Source: JAFGHJ01 sp964631335 (GTDB lineage Bacteria; Hydrothermota; UBA3072). From it: DNA of 12,856 nucleotides. The translations under genes and the position numbers were made by a program. The notes below the pieces were generated by a model. The model was not told where the DNA came from. It worked only from the letters and a program-made list of their open reading frames with translations, and searched no databases. Below are positions 1-6,806 of the stretch, one piece after another (position 1 is the stretch's first letter; each line of letters starts with the position of its first letter). The DNA lies in assembly GCA_964631335.1 (NCBI GenBank), contig CAZVXD010000060.1:1-12856 (forward strand), in the 5' to 3' direction.

Positions 1-829
1 TATACTGTTCTTTTTTATTACCCTTCCTGTCGAAAAGCGTAAAACAATAACAAACCGGGCATACATTTGTGCAGGCACTGCAGGAAACACAGGTACTTCC
101 GAGGTCCCAACCCGCATCCGTATCAAAAGCTTTCGCGACCATCTTTTCAGGGTTAGAAAAAGCCTTTTTAAACGCGGAATTCTTCTTTTCTAAATTTTTT
201 GTAACTTTTTCTCTGTTTTTATCCCTTTCGGAAATCTGATTTTCTTTGGCTTCCGGAAGAACTAACTTTTTCAGAATTTCATTACCCACATCACTTCCGA
301 CCTCTAATAAATATCCTCCGTCAATTTCGGAAAGATTAATATCGAAACCGCTACGCGGATAGGGGGAATTTCCCATAAGATTGCAAAAACAGGTGTCTTT
401 CGAATACGTACAATCCGAAGACACAATAATTAAAGATTTTCTCCTCTTACTGTAGAAAGGATCCACGAAATCCTTATCTTCAAGAAAAACTTTATCGATA
501 ATACCAAACGACACCAGATCGCAGGCTTTAAGTCCGACCAGAACCTTTTTTTCTTTTGCTTCTTTAATATCGGCCCATTTTTCAGCCGGATAATCCGCGA
601 TTTTTGTCCTGGCGGACAGTACAAAAGACTTAAAATTATCGAAAGCTCTGAATCCGGGAACTCTATAATTTCGAACATTTTCTCTGCTTAGTTGGCTCAC
701 AAATATACCGGATTTAGAATTTCTGTTCGAAGCGACCTCTGTTTCCCTGGCAGCAAATACATCGCCGTAATCTAACAGCACATTCATTAAATCATCTATC
801 TTAGAACCACTTAAAAAATAAATATCCAT
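1..829 (-). CDS. Hydrogenase beta / anaerobic sulfite reductase A-type 4Fe-4S protein, 3' end cut by window edge
   Basis: The frame is open from an ATG at 829-827 to the left edge without a stop (276 codons visible), so only the N-terminal part is seen. Two cysteine groups are visible. The first is C103 in a KACD motif, C140, and C147-F-C149 after a DPFYSKRR stretch (residues 123-130). The second is a ferredoxin-type run C247-x2-C250-x2-C253-x3-C257-P-x-C260-Y-C262. This layout is what I know from sulfhydrogenase beta subunits (HydB/ShyB) and anaerobic sulfite reductase subunit A, which carry electrons through 4Fe-4S clusters between a flavin subunit and a catalytic partner in the cytoplasm. 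A second ferredoxin motif would lie off-window. The ribosome site is weak (GGGGAAAGGA directly before the ATG). The gene is divergent from the beta-barrel gene and has its own promoter and a palindromic operator candidate. The exact enzyme cannot be told without the partner genes to the left. Confidence 0.82.
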   Translation of the reverse strand, partial: MDIYFLSGSKIDDLMNVLLDYGDVFAARETEVASNRNSKSGIFVSQLSRENVRNYRVPGFRAFDNFKSFVLSARTKIADYPAEKWADIKEAKEKKVLVGLKACDLVSFGIIDKVFLEDKDFVDPFYSKRRKSLIIVSSDCTYSKDTCFCNLMGNSPYPRSGFDINLSEIDGGYLLEVGSDVGNEILKKLVLPEAKENQISERDKNREKVTKNLEKKNSAFKKAFSNPEKMVAKAFDTDAGWDLGSTCVSCSACTNVCPVCYCFTLFDRKGNKKEQY

Positions 830-860
830 TCCTTTCCCCGAATTTCTTTATTTCTATTTT

Positions 861-874
861 GTGATTTGAATCAC
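861..874. promoter_or_regulatory. CRP/FNR-like palindrome, candidate operator of the Fe-S gene
   Basis: GTGATT-TG-AATCAC is a perfect inverted repeat. With its left flank it reads TGTGA-N6-TCAC, like a CRP half-site pair, and its core TGAT-N4-ATCA is that of FNR sites. It lies about 7 to 20 bases downstream of the predicted minus-strand transcription start (near 880), a position where a bound CRP/FNR-family protein would be expected to repress. The palindrome is seen directly; its use as an operator is inferred. It could instead form a small 5'-leader hairpin. Confidence 0.5.
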
Positions 875-886
875 TAATTCCGTTAT

Positions 887-914
887 ATGATATGTTATTA
901 ACTCTATTTGTCAA
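887..914 (-). promoter_or_regulatory. Sigma70-type promoter of the Fe-S gene
   Basis: On the minus strand a perfect -35 TTGACA (914-909) is followed by a 16-base spacer and a -10 TATCAT (892-887). Transcription would start near 880, giving a leader of about 50 bases to the ATG at 829. The hexamers and the spacer length are the same as in the promoter of the pal operon at 7296-7323. Confidence 0.7.
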
Positions 915-1068
915 CCCCGGATTTTAATTTTATTTCAATTTATTTTCACGAAAAATGCAGATAAATAGAACACCAAGAAAGACAGAACCAAACCGTAATT
1001 TTAACATTTTGATGTATTTCTTAACGATGCCATACAATGTAAAAAAACTATAATAACTTCATAAGGTA

Positions 1069-1096
1069 TTGACAAAATAGAAAAAAAGCCTATTTT
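1069..1096 (+). promoter_or_regulatory. Sigma70-type promoter of the barrel gene
   Basis: A perfect TTGACA at 1069-1074 is followed by 16 bases and TATTTT at 1091-1096 (4 of 6 matches to the consensus -10). The predicted start near 1103 gives a 5' leader of about 75 bases. The good -35 and correct spacing make this the best plus-strand candidate. Confidence 0.55.
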
Positions 1097-1146
1097 TTAC
1101 TCAAATTAGCTGTTTATTAAGCACGCTTCAAAATATCGGAAAAAGG

Positions 1147-1161
1147 TTTAGTTTAACTAAA
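1147..1161. promoter_or_regulatory. Short palindrome in the leader of the barrel gene
   Basis: TTTAGTT-T-AACTAAA is a perfect 7-base inverted repeat. It ends 6 bases before the ribosome-binding site of the gene starting at 1179. It could be a protein-binding site acting on the transcript start region. A one-base loop is too tight for the full stem as RNA. AT-richness makes chance occurrence quite possible. Confidence 0.3.
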
Positions 1162-1167
1162 ACTCAT

Positions 1168-1175
1168 AAGGAGGT
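1168..1175 (+). promoter_or_regulatory. Strong Shine-Dalgarno site fixing the start at 1179
   Basis: AAGGAGGT is fully complementary to the 16S rRNA tail and sits 3 bases before the ATG counted from its end. It fixes the start of the barrel gene and suggests high expression. Confidence 0.85.
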
Positions 1176-1178
1176 ATT

Positions 1179-2861
1179 ATGAAAAAGTTATTGTTAGTAG
1201 TATACGTATTGTTTATAGCGCACAGTATATCAGCGCAAGTCTGGCTACCCATGACAAACGACTTATTGACTCTGGAATCATTTCGACATCAAGCAACTTA
1301 CACCATAGAGGATGATCTGGACAACGGTATAGACGGAACCGACATCTTCAAGGTAAACGGCGCTCGTATATACACAAATCTCAGCAATCTGGTTACCGGG
1401 ACAGAAACTCCGGATTCCTCAGCGAGCACAGTCGTCATCGGAGCCACGAGCCCAATCTATAAAGGATGGAAATTAACCGCATTTTACGCTAACACAAACA
1501 ACAATTCTTCCTTCGATGGAATAATGGAAGAAACTTACCATCAGGACACAGATTTCGATGAAGACTTCGATGTAATGTATTTTGGACATCGTGATTCTAC
1601 AGCGAAAGATGAAGAGTCAACAAACAGCATTCTGGTAAACCTGGGAAAACAGATGGGTAAAGGAACCGAATTAGCCTTTACCTACAAACGCATGAATTAT
1701 AACAATACAGAGGAAATGGAAGACTCTGCATACTATATAGCAAGGACTCTTACCCCCACAGTCAGTATCGATGAACTCTGGTACGGATCCGAAACGTATA
1801 CGGGAGGTGCCACTTATCCAGTAACAACCTATTCACTTTCTTATTCTAAGCCTTACAGAAATTGGACAGCCAGAGGTGACCTCTTCTTTATATCCGGAGG
1901 AGAAAAATTCCAGAGTGAAGAAACGGCAATCTTTTTCCAGGACCGTGACCCTGGCGACGCGTCTACTGTGTTCACCACTAACGACACTCTTAACGCGATG
2001 GATAATGTAGAATATACTGCTAATTTAGCGGGTATCGGTTTAAGAATAGGCGATTTAGATAAAAACACAGGATTATTATGGGAAGTCGGAGGTAATTACG
2101 GCATGGCTTTCGGCAGCGGAAATGCCGATTATGTGTATCGTTATCACTTAGTAACCCAGGACGAAATAATTCCTTCTCAAATACAGCTCTATGATTCTCT
2201 TTACGCTGACAGTATAATTGCTCCTATTTCTGTCTCTGGTAACGTCATGGGATTAAACGGCAGAATAGAATGGCAAATCGATGAAAACGTTAAGATCGGA
2301 TTAGGATGTATGTATAACAGTTACTCGACGTCTCTGGAATATGACATAACCGATAAAACTAATATCATCGCTTCTTTTAACGACGATGACGGAGTAATAA
2401 TAGAGATTGACGACTACGTCCGTACAGTAAACGGTGCCGGACGAGAAGAAACCCGCACCTCAGAAGTAAAAGAGAATAGAATAGCCATACCCGCCGGTAT
2501 CGAATTGAATTTCGGTAAAAACAAAGATTGGTATCTGAGACTCGGGGCTATGGGAGTCGGATCCAAAATCGAATTTACCGAAAAAATAGTGACCGACACA
2601 GTATACTTATATGAAAATGAAATAGTATACGGAGATGGTACTTCAATCACAACAACAGGAACCAGCGCAACCGACAACGATATGGAAATGACCGACGGCT
2701 CTACCACTCAGGACGTATACTATTCATACGGACTCGGCTGGAAACCTTCACCCAATCTGTCGCTCGACCTTGTTGGTATGTTCGACGCGACAAATGTCGA
2801 ACTACTTTCGACAGACTGGCTCAGATCTTTGAAGCTTTCAGCTACGATTAATATATACTAA
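1179..2861 (+). CDS. Secreted, probable outer-membrane beta-barrel protein, family not recognised
   Basis: The 560-residue product starts with a clear type I signal peptide: MKK, a hydrophobic core at residues 4-14, and predicted cleavage S-I-S-A|Q after A19. The mature chain has many short alternating hydrophobic/polar stretches with aromatic residues, Tyr/Asn/Asp/Thr-rich loops and no later long hydrophobic helix. It ends LSATINIY. A terminal strand closing with an aromatic residue is typical of outer-membrane barrels inserted by the BAM machinery. A short Asp-rich segment (residues 45-55) after the signal could bind metal ions. I do not recognise the family; it could be a porin-like channel or an abundant structural outer-membrane protein. 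The gene stands alone, with its own promoter, a perfect ribosome-binding site and a strong terminator, as expected for a highly expressed monocistronic surface protein. Confidence 0.75.
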   Translation: MKKLLLVVYVLFIAHSISAQVWLPMTNDLLTLESFRHQATYTIEDDLDNGIDGTDIFKVNGARIYTNLSNLVTGTETPDSSASTVVIGATSPIYKGWKLTAFYANTNNNSSFDGIMEETYHQDTDFDEDFDVMYFGHRDSTAKDEESTNSILVNLGKQMGKGTELAFTYKRMNYNNTEEMEDSAYYIARTLTPTVSIDELWYGSETYTGGATYPVTTYSLSYSKPYRNWTARGDLFFISGGEKFQSEETAIFFQDRDPGDASTVFTTNDTLNAMDNVEYTANLAGIGLRIGDLDKNTGLLWEVGGNYGMAFGSGNADYVYRYHLVTQDEIIPSQIQLYDSLYADSIIAPISVSGNVMGLNGRIEWQIDENVKIGLGCMYNSYSTSLEYDITDKTNIIASFNDDDGVIIEIDDYVRTVNGAGREETRTSEVKENRIAIPAGIELNFGKNKDWYLRLGAMGVGSKIEFTEKIVTDTVYLYENEIVYGDGTSITTTGTSATDNDMEMTDGSTTQDVYYSYGLGWKPSPNLSLDLVGMFDATNVELLSTDWLRSLKLSATINIY

Positions 2862-2893
2862 ATACGGGCAAAGATTAAACTACTCGTAATAAA

Positions 2894-2926
2894 AAATAAA
2901 AACCCCTGCTTCGGCAGGGGTTTTTT
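2894..2926. terminator. Bidirectional intrinsic terminator between barrel gene and tolB
   Basis: A 7-bp stem (CCCCTGC at 2903-2909 with GCAGGGG at 2914-2920) is closed by a TTCG tetraloop, the very stable C(UUCG)G type. It is flanked by an A-rich run on the left and TTTTTT on the right. Read from the plus strand it ends the barrel gene 32 bases after the stop. Read from the minus strand the left A-run becomes a U-tract, so it can also end the convergent tol-pal transcript. Confidence 0.9.
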
Positions 2927-2930
2927 ATTC

Positions 2931-3097
2931 AAAATTAAAAAATCAAATATCAAAATGTAAAAATACAATAAATAAGCTCTTCGCTTTTGGCTGTTGGCTT
3001 TTAGTTATTAAAAAAAACTAAAGGCGAAAGGCTAATAGCTATCGGCATAAATTCTTCTGATACGTTATTTTGCTTTTTAATTTTTAATATTTAATTT
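2931..3097. repeat. AT-rich nested imperfect palindrome
   Basis: Inner arms at 2983-3006 and 3016-3039 pair with 17 of 24 positions matching, including a perfect outermost GCT and innermost TTTAGTT; the loop is 9 bases. Low-complexity outer arms (2931-2956 and 3067-3097) also match in inverted orientation, both ending in ATTTTG/CAAAAT. The left inner arm contains two direct GGCT(g/t)TT-type units. This looks like a dispersed intergenic palindromic element (REP- or MITE-like), or a fossil of one. No transposase or clear target-site duplication is seen, and repetition elsewhere cannot be tested here. Confidence 0.4.
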
Positions 3098-3162
3098 CCA
3101 CACCGGAATGAACTTTATCAATATTTGAAAAACTATTTATAAGAAACAAACTCTAATGTCAT

Positions 3163-4413
3163 TCACTCAATATATGGTGACCAGTCGGGAGCGTAGGTCG
3201 ATAGTCTGCGGGTAAGTCTGCGCTGTCTGGTACCATCCCAATTCATCGTCCACAGTTCATAACGATAAGTACGATTCGAAGTAAATACTATATGTAAACC
3301 ATCCGGTGACCAGGATGGATCTTCATTATTACCATCGAAAGTTAGCTGGATCGGCTGAAAATCATTCGGATCGGTTACACAGATTTGCTGGGAATAATCG
3401 GATTGGCGAGAAACATAGGCAATCAAACTGCCTTTCGGAGACCAGGCTGGTGAAGTATTATAATCACCGTGAAAAGTAAGTCTTCTGACATTGCCGCCGT
3501 AAACGTCCATAATGTAAATTTGAGGCATGCCGGAACGGTCGGACACAAAAGCGATCTCGCGACCATTAGGAGAAAAAACCGGAGAACAATCGACCGCCCA
3601 GTTATGGGTAAGACGATTCAATTTTTTCTTCTCGAGGTCCAAAATATAAATCTCGCTGTTCCCATCCTTCGACATGGTAAGGGCGATTTTTGTACCATCG
3701 GGCGAATAATCGGGAGCGAAATTCAACCCCCGATAAGAGAACACCTCTCTCGAGTCTTTTGTATCAAGATCCATGAAATTGAGTACCAACCGGTCGATAT
3801 TATAGTTAGAATACAATATCCTATTGCCATCGTAACCCCAGCACGGAAAAAGATTATAATTCTTATTATCTGTGAGCTGCGAAAAATTGGAACCGTCATA
3901 GTCGATTAATCCTAATTCTTTCTTTCCGTTTTCCATATAGGAAAAAACAATCCTTGATGTAGCGATTCCTTTTTCCCCGGTAAGCCTTTCGATAATTTGA
4001 TTTGAAATATGGTGCGCCAGACCTCTGAAGTCATCAGAAATTTGAAAACTTAACTCCCCTATCATTTCTTTAGAACGAAAATCCTGCAGGGAAATCGTCA
4101 GGTTTGATTCATTCCCCGAAATTTTAAGGAATACACCGCTTTTGGCGAACTCACCAGTAAAAATTGTCGTGTCGGAATAAAGGTCAAAATATAATGAATA
4201 ATCCAAATCGTATTTCATTATTCTATCGATGTTTCTAATTTTCCTCGCAAACCCGGCAGAACCCTGAACACGGAGAGAATCGATTACCAGATTGATTTTA
4301 CCGCCGGCGTAATCGGTAAGCCGCAGGAACACATCCTGGCAGTAGATACTCAGAAATGGCACAAATAAAAAAAATAATATTTTAAACCTGCTAACTAAAA
4401 AAAATTTCTTCAT
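3163..4413 (-). CDS. tolB: TolB, periplasmic beta-propeller of the Tol-Pal system
   Basis: The 416-residue product has an N-terminal signal sequence (residues 1-25, strongly hydrophobic 12-23). A TolB-type alpha/beta domain follows (about 27-150). The rest is a C-terminal WD40-like/PD40 propeller (about 152-416) with repeated SPDG/SPNG/SPKG turns at 237, 281, 325 and 369, each followed by an IAFVSDRSG-like strand. The length is close to the usual 400-430 residues. TolB works in the periplasm, binding Pal and the TolA C-terminal domain and helping outer-membrane constriction during division. The start codon overlaps the upstream stop by 4 bases (ATGA), so translation is probably coupled. It is the last gene of the operon here, whereas in the E. 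coli order tolB comes before pal. Confidence 0.95.
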   Translation of the reverse strand: MKKFFLVSRFKILFFLFVPFLSIYCQDVFLRLTDYAGGKINLVIDSLRVQGSAGFARKIRNIDRIMKYDLDYSLYFDLYSDTTIFTGEFAKSGVFLKISGNESNLTISLQDFRSKEMIGELSFQISDDFRGLAHHISNQIIERLTGEKGIATSRIVFSYMENGKKELGLIDYDGSNFSQLTDNKNYNLFPCWGYDGNRILYSNYNIDRLVLNFMDLDTKDSREVFSYRGLNFAPDYSPDGTKIALTMSKDGNSEIYILDLEKKKLNRLTHNWAVDCSPVFSPNGREIAFVSDRSGMPQIYIMDVYGGNVRRLTFHGDYNTSPAWSPKGSLIAYVSRQSDYSQQICVTDPNDFQPIQLTFDGNNEDPSWSPDGLHIVFTSNRTYRYELWTMNWDGTRQRRLTRRLSTYAPDWSPYIE

Positions 4414-5042
4414 CTGGCGGTTAAAAACTCAAGATGTACTTTTAAATAGTCGTCGGAAAATTCCTGAGGTAAAGGCGGAAGTTTTTTGGTTAAAGCCACA
4501 GCCCTGATTGTAGACTCGCTATATATTTCATCTCCGGAATCACTTTCAATTCTAATGTTTGAAATCGAACCATTCTCATCTACCTCGAAATAAACCACAC
4601 TTTTCAAAATTACATCTTTATTTTTATAAGGATTGTTCCAATTCTGTCCGATTTTACTTAAAAGAATATTCAAATAATAGGAATAATTAAACCCCCTGCC
4701 GCTTCCTGTATAAATCTGCGGGCTTATATCGGGTAAACCGTCGGGCAACCCTTTTTTACGGGTAATTTTTTTTTCGTTTTTCTTTTCACCGCTTTTTTTA
4801 ATATCTCTTTTCTCTTTTGGAACCGATTTCTCTTCTTCCTTTTTTCTCTCGATCTCTTTCTCTAACTCGGGATTACTAAGATTTTCACGTTTCCCTTTAA
4901 CTTTGGGCTGCGGAAGAGGAGCGATGTTTACCCTGTAAATCTCGACTTCCGGCCTGGATTTCAAACGGCTCTTTGTGGTAATTCCAAGTGTAGAAAAAAG
5001 TGTAGTGTGAAGCAACAAAGAAAACAAATAAAATCGGTTCAT
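4410..5042 (-). CDS. TolA/TonB-like energy transducer
   Basis: The 210-residue product has a single N-terminal membrane anchor (about residues 4-21) containing S8-x3-H12. This matches the functional Ser/His spacing of TonB and TolA anchors that contact the ExbB/TolQ proton channel. A long Lys/Glu-rich linker follows (about 45-98). The C-terminal TonB/TolA-type domain (about 118-208) has a W-N-N-P motif, a V-x-F-x-V strand, DENGSI, and KLPPLP near 187-192. It transmits proton-motive force from TolQ-TolR to the outer membrane. Position between tolR and tolB argues for the TolA role; the short linker and C-terminal motifs look TonB-like. Both ends overlap neighbours by 4 bases (ATGA). Confidence 0.88.
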   Translation of the reverse strand: MNRFYLFSLLLHTTLFSTLGITTKSRLKSRPEVEIYRVNIAPLPQPKVKGKRENLSNPELEKEIERKKEEEKSVPKEKRDIKKSGEKKNEKKITRKKGLPDGLPDISPQIYTGSGRGFNYSYYLNILLSKIGQNWNNPYKNKDVILKSVVYFEVDENGSISNIRIESDSGDEIYSESTIRAVALTKKLPPLPQEFSDDYLKVHLEFLTAR

Positions 5043-5446
5043 CTGCTATCGGAAAACTCTGCCACCAAACCCAATTCCGTTACACCCGCTTTCCTCATTT
5101 CACCTATCACCTCCACCACATAACCATAATCAATGTTTTTATCCGAACGAAGATAAACGGTTATTCCGGGCGGTTTCTCTTTCAAAATTTCTTTTAATCC
5201 CGTTTCAAATTTTACCGATTCAAATTTCTCATTATCTATAAATAAATCTTTATTACTTTTTATTGTAACGGTGACCCCTTCTTCATCATGAGGCAGGGAA
5301 GCATCGGTCCGCGGTAAATCCACATCTATTCCAGGTGTCATCATGGGAGCTGTAATAATAAAAACCACAAGAATTGTTAAAGCTACATCCACAAGATTTG
5401 TTATGTTTAAATCCTGAATTAGACCTCTGTCTCTATTCTTCCTCAA
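5039..5446 (-). CDS. tolR: TolR/ExbD, proton-channel subunit of Tol-Pal
   Basis: The 135-residue product has a short basic cytoplasmic N-terminus and one membrane helix (about residues 18-36, NLVDVALTILVVFII) carrying D20. That residue matches the Asp in the ExbD/TolR helix that is essential for proton flow. A periplasmic domain follows (about 50-132) with the usual VTIKSNKDLFID and DKNIDYGYVVEVIGEMRKAG features. The length is typical. It assembles with TolQ to drive the TolA-like partner. The start overlaps the end of tolQ by 14 bases and its stop overlaps the next start (ATGA). Assignment to TolR rather than ExbD rests on the tol-pal context. Confidence 0.94.
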   Translation of the reverse strand: MRKNRDRGLIQDLNITNLVDVALTILVVFIITAPMMTPGIDVDLPRTDASLPHDEEGVTVTIKSNKDLFIDNEKFESVKFETGLKEILKEKPPGITVYLRSDKNIDYGYVVEVIGEMRKAGVTELGLVAEFSDSR

Positions 5447-6095
5447 TCAAACCTCTTTTCAGGTTCGCGAACGCTTCATTGATAAAAGAGTCGAGACGAG
5501 ATTCCATCCTGATTATACGACTGCGTAAAAGATTATTAAAGATTAAAGCCGGAATGGCGACAAGTAGTCCGTAAACAGTAGAAATCAGGGCATCTGTAAT
5601 ACCCGGAGCAACTACCATTATATGAGCTGAACCACGAGCCCTTATCTCCAGAAAAGCCTCCATAATTCCCCACACTGTACCTAAAAGTCCTAAGAACGGG
5701 CTTGCCGCGACAATAGTTCCTAGAATAGGCAAATTGTTTTCCAGATTTTCTATTTCTGTTTCTTTCGCCCTATCCATTGCCAGTTTTACATTATCTGCCA
5801 TTTGAATAGCTTTAGAACTAACATTTGTCTTGAGAAACCGGAACTCTTCAAGCCCGCTTTTTAAGACCCTTCCGTATGGATTGTTATCCAATAAATAACC
5901 GAGATTAGAAGTTTTTTCTATATTTCCATGAAAACTAAACTTATTCAAGAATACCTTTATTTGCTTCTTCGCGGATCTTAACTCATAGGTTTTTTTAAAG
6001 AATATAGCCCATGACCAGACAGAAAAAAACACAAGAATTACCATAATAATTTGAACCGCGATACCCGATTCTAAAAAAATTCTGAATATATTCAT
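5433..6095 (-). CDS. tolQ: TolQ/ExbB, proton-channel subunit of Tol-Pal
   Basis: The 220-residue inner-membrane protein has three hydrophobic segments (about residues 13-33, 122-144, 162-190), as in TolQ/ExbB/MotA proteins. The second contains PFLGLLGTVWGI with T140 and the third ALISTVYGLLVAIPA with T173; these match the conserved pore-lining threonines of the family. The cytoplasmic loop between helices 1 and 2 and the length are normal. It forms the pentameric proton channel around TolR helices. The start overlaps the cpoB stop by 4 bases (ATGA), so the two are probably translationally coupled. Confidence 0.95.
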   Translation of the reverse strand: MNIFRIFLESGIAVQIIMVILVFFSVWSWAIFFKKTYELRSAKKQIKVFLNKFSFHGNIEKTSNLGYLLDNNPYGRVLKSGLEEFRFLKTNVSSKAIQMADNVKLAMDRAKETEIENLENNLPILGTIVAASPFLGLLGTVWGIMEAFLEIRARGSAHIMVVAPGITDALISTVYGLLVAIPALIFNNLLRSRIIRMESRLDSFINEAFANLKRGLIEEE

Positions 6096-6772
6096 TGATT
6101 CAACCTGTTGCCGGCAAGTGCCGCTTCAGGGGAATTAGGATATTCTTTTATAACCCGGTTAAAATACATTCTGGCAATTTTTAACTCATTTGCTTCTTCA
6201 TATATTATACCGATTTTATACAACGCGGTTGGTTTTTTATTGCTCTCGGGATATCCGTTTACCAATTCATTGAACGTGTTAACCGCATCCTGCCTTTTCC
6301 CCATGGCATAATAACACTCTCCCACCCAGTACAGCGCGTTGTCCAAAAGAGTAGATTCGGGAGCGATTTTAATATAAGACCTGAAACCCTCTATCGATTC
6401 ATTGTAATTTCCTTTAACATAATCTAAATAAGCCGACTCATATATCATCCTGGCCTCGGGGCTGAGAGAGGAAACTTTTGCCGAATCGGTATCCGCTTTT
6501 TTCCCCTTACCCAATTTCTCATTTATCTGAGTTAAACGCGACTCAGATTCACTCAACCGGGTATTGAGCATCTCTAATTTTTCTGCCATCTCTTCAGATT
6601 TGGTATACAAATCTATTCGAAGCTGAGCTATTTGCTTCGACTGCTTTTGCGTGTAATATCTTAGACTATCCAGCTGCCAGTAATAACTCTCGAAATGTTT
6701 CGGTTTAAAACATCCGGCAAGAAGCAGGAGCAAAAAAATAGCTACAAACAGCAATTTTGATTGCTTCGGCAT
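6092..6772 (-). CDS. cpoB: CpoB (YbgF)-like lipoprotein with coiled coil and TPRs
   Basis: The 226-residue product has a lipoprotein signal ending in a good lipobox L18-A-G-C21. An N-terminal coiled-coil region follows (about 34-88) with regular Leu/Ile heptads. The C-terminal half (about 105-226) has three TPR-like repeats, typical of the Tol-Pal accessory protein YbgF/CpoB. In E. coli CpoB is a soluble periplasmic protein that coordinates septal peptidoglycan synthesis with Tol-driven outer-membrane constriction; the predicted lipid anchor here differs from that. The gene lies 34 bases after pal with only a weak ribosome site (TTCGGA before ATG), and it overlaps tolQ. A BamD-like lipoprotein is the alternative, but context favours CpoB. 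Confidence 0.88.
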   Translation of the reverse strand: MPKQSKLLFVAIFLLLLLAGCFKPKHFESYYWQLDSLRYYTQKQSKQIAQLRIDLYTKSEEMAEKLEMLNTRLSESESRLTQINEKLGKGKKADTDSAKVSSLSPEARMIYESAYLDYVKGNYNESIEGFRSYIKIAPESTLLDNALYWVGECYYAMGKRQDAVNTFNELVNGYPESNKKPTALYKIGIIYEEANELKIARMYFNRVIKEYPNSPEAALAGNRLNQ

Positions 6773-6806
6773 TCCGAACTTTTGAATTTACTCTAACGGT
6801 TATTTT

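Larger units (their letters stand above)
830..1178. other. Divergent intergenic region between Fe-S gene and barrel gene
   Basis: This 349-base AT-rich stretch has no convincing ORF. It holds a minus-strand promoter (887-914) with a perfect palindrome downstream (861-874), and a plus-strand promoter (1069-1096). It also holds a second short palindrome (1147-1161) and a strong ribosome-binding site (1168-1175). Bases 915-1068 contain only A/T-rich sequence, apart from an isolated TATAAT at 1049-1054 without a matching -35 element. Confidence 0.7.
2862..3162. other. Convergent intergenic region without genes
   Basis: This 301-base region between the barrel gene and tolB carries the bidirectional terminator (2894-2926) and the AT-rich nested palindrome (2931-3097). 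Bases 3098-3162 show nothing recognisable. No ORF with a ribosome-binding site is seen on either strand. Confidence 0.7.

Noticed and set aside
430..678. 82-residue minus-strand ORF inside the left-end gene
   Set aside because: It is a shadow in another frame. The overlapping frame from 829 to the window edge is uninterrupted and encodes the recognisable cysteine motifs. This also excludes the idea that the Fe-S gene is frameshifted.
1049..1054. Perfect TATAAT upstream of the barrel gene
   Set aside because: No acceptable -35 element lies 15-19 bases upstream. The TTGACA/TATTTT pair at 1069-1096 is the better promoter, though a secondary start here cannot be excluded.
2414..2707. 97-residue minus-strand ORF within the barrel gene
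   Set aside because: It is opposite a well-supported gene and has no ribosome site. Its Ser/Val-rich translation reflects the Thr/Asp-rich plus-strand coding.
2931..3097. CRISPR-like or rRNA/tRNA-like structure in the AT-rich gap
   Set aside because: There are no regularly spaced repeats, no conserved tRNA arms and no CCA end. Only inverted-repeat arms are present.
3469..3909. 146-residue plus-strand ORF
   Set aside because: It lies wholly antisense to the propeller part of tolB, has no convincing ribosome site and no recognisable features.
4333..4347. Possible lipobox S-I-Y-C in the TolB signal peptide
   Set aside because: Tyr directly before Cys does not fit the lipobox, and TolB proteins are soluble periplasmic proteins, so ordinary signal cleavage is more likely.
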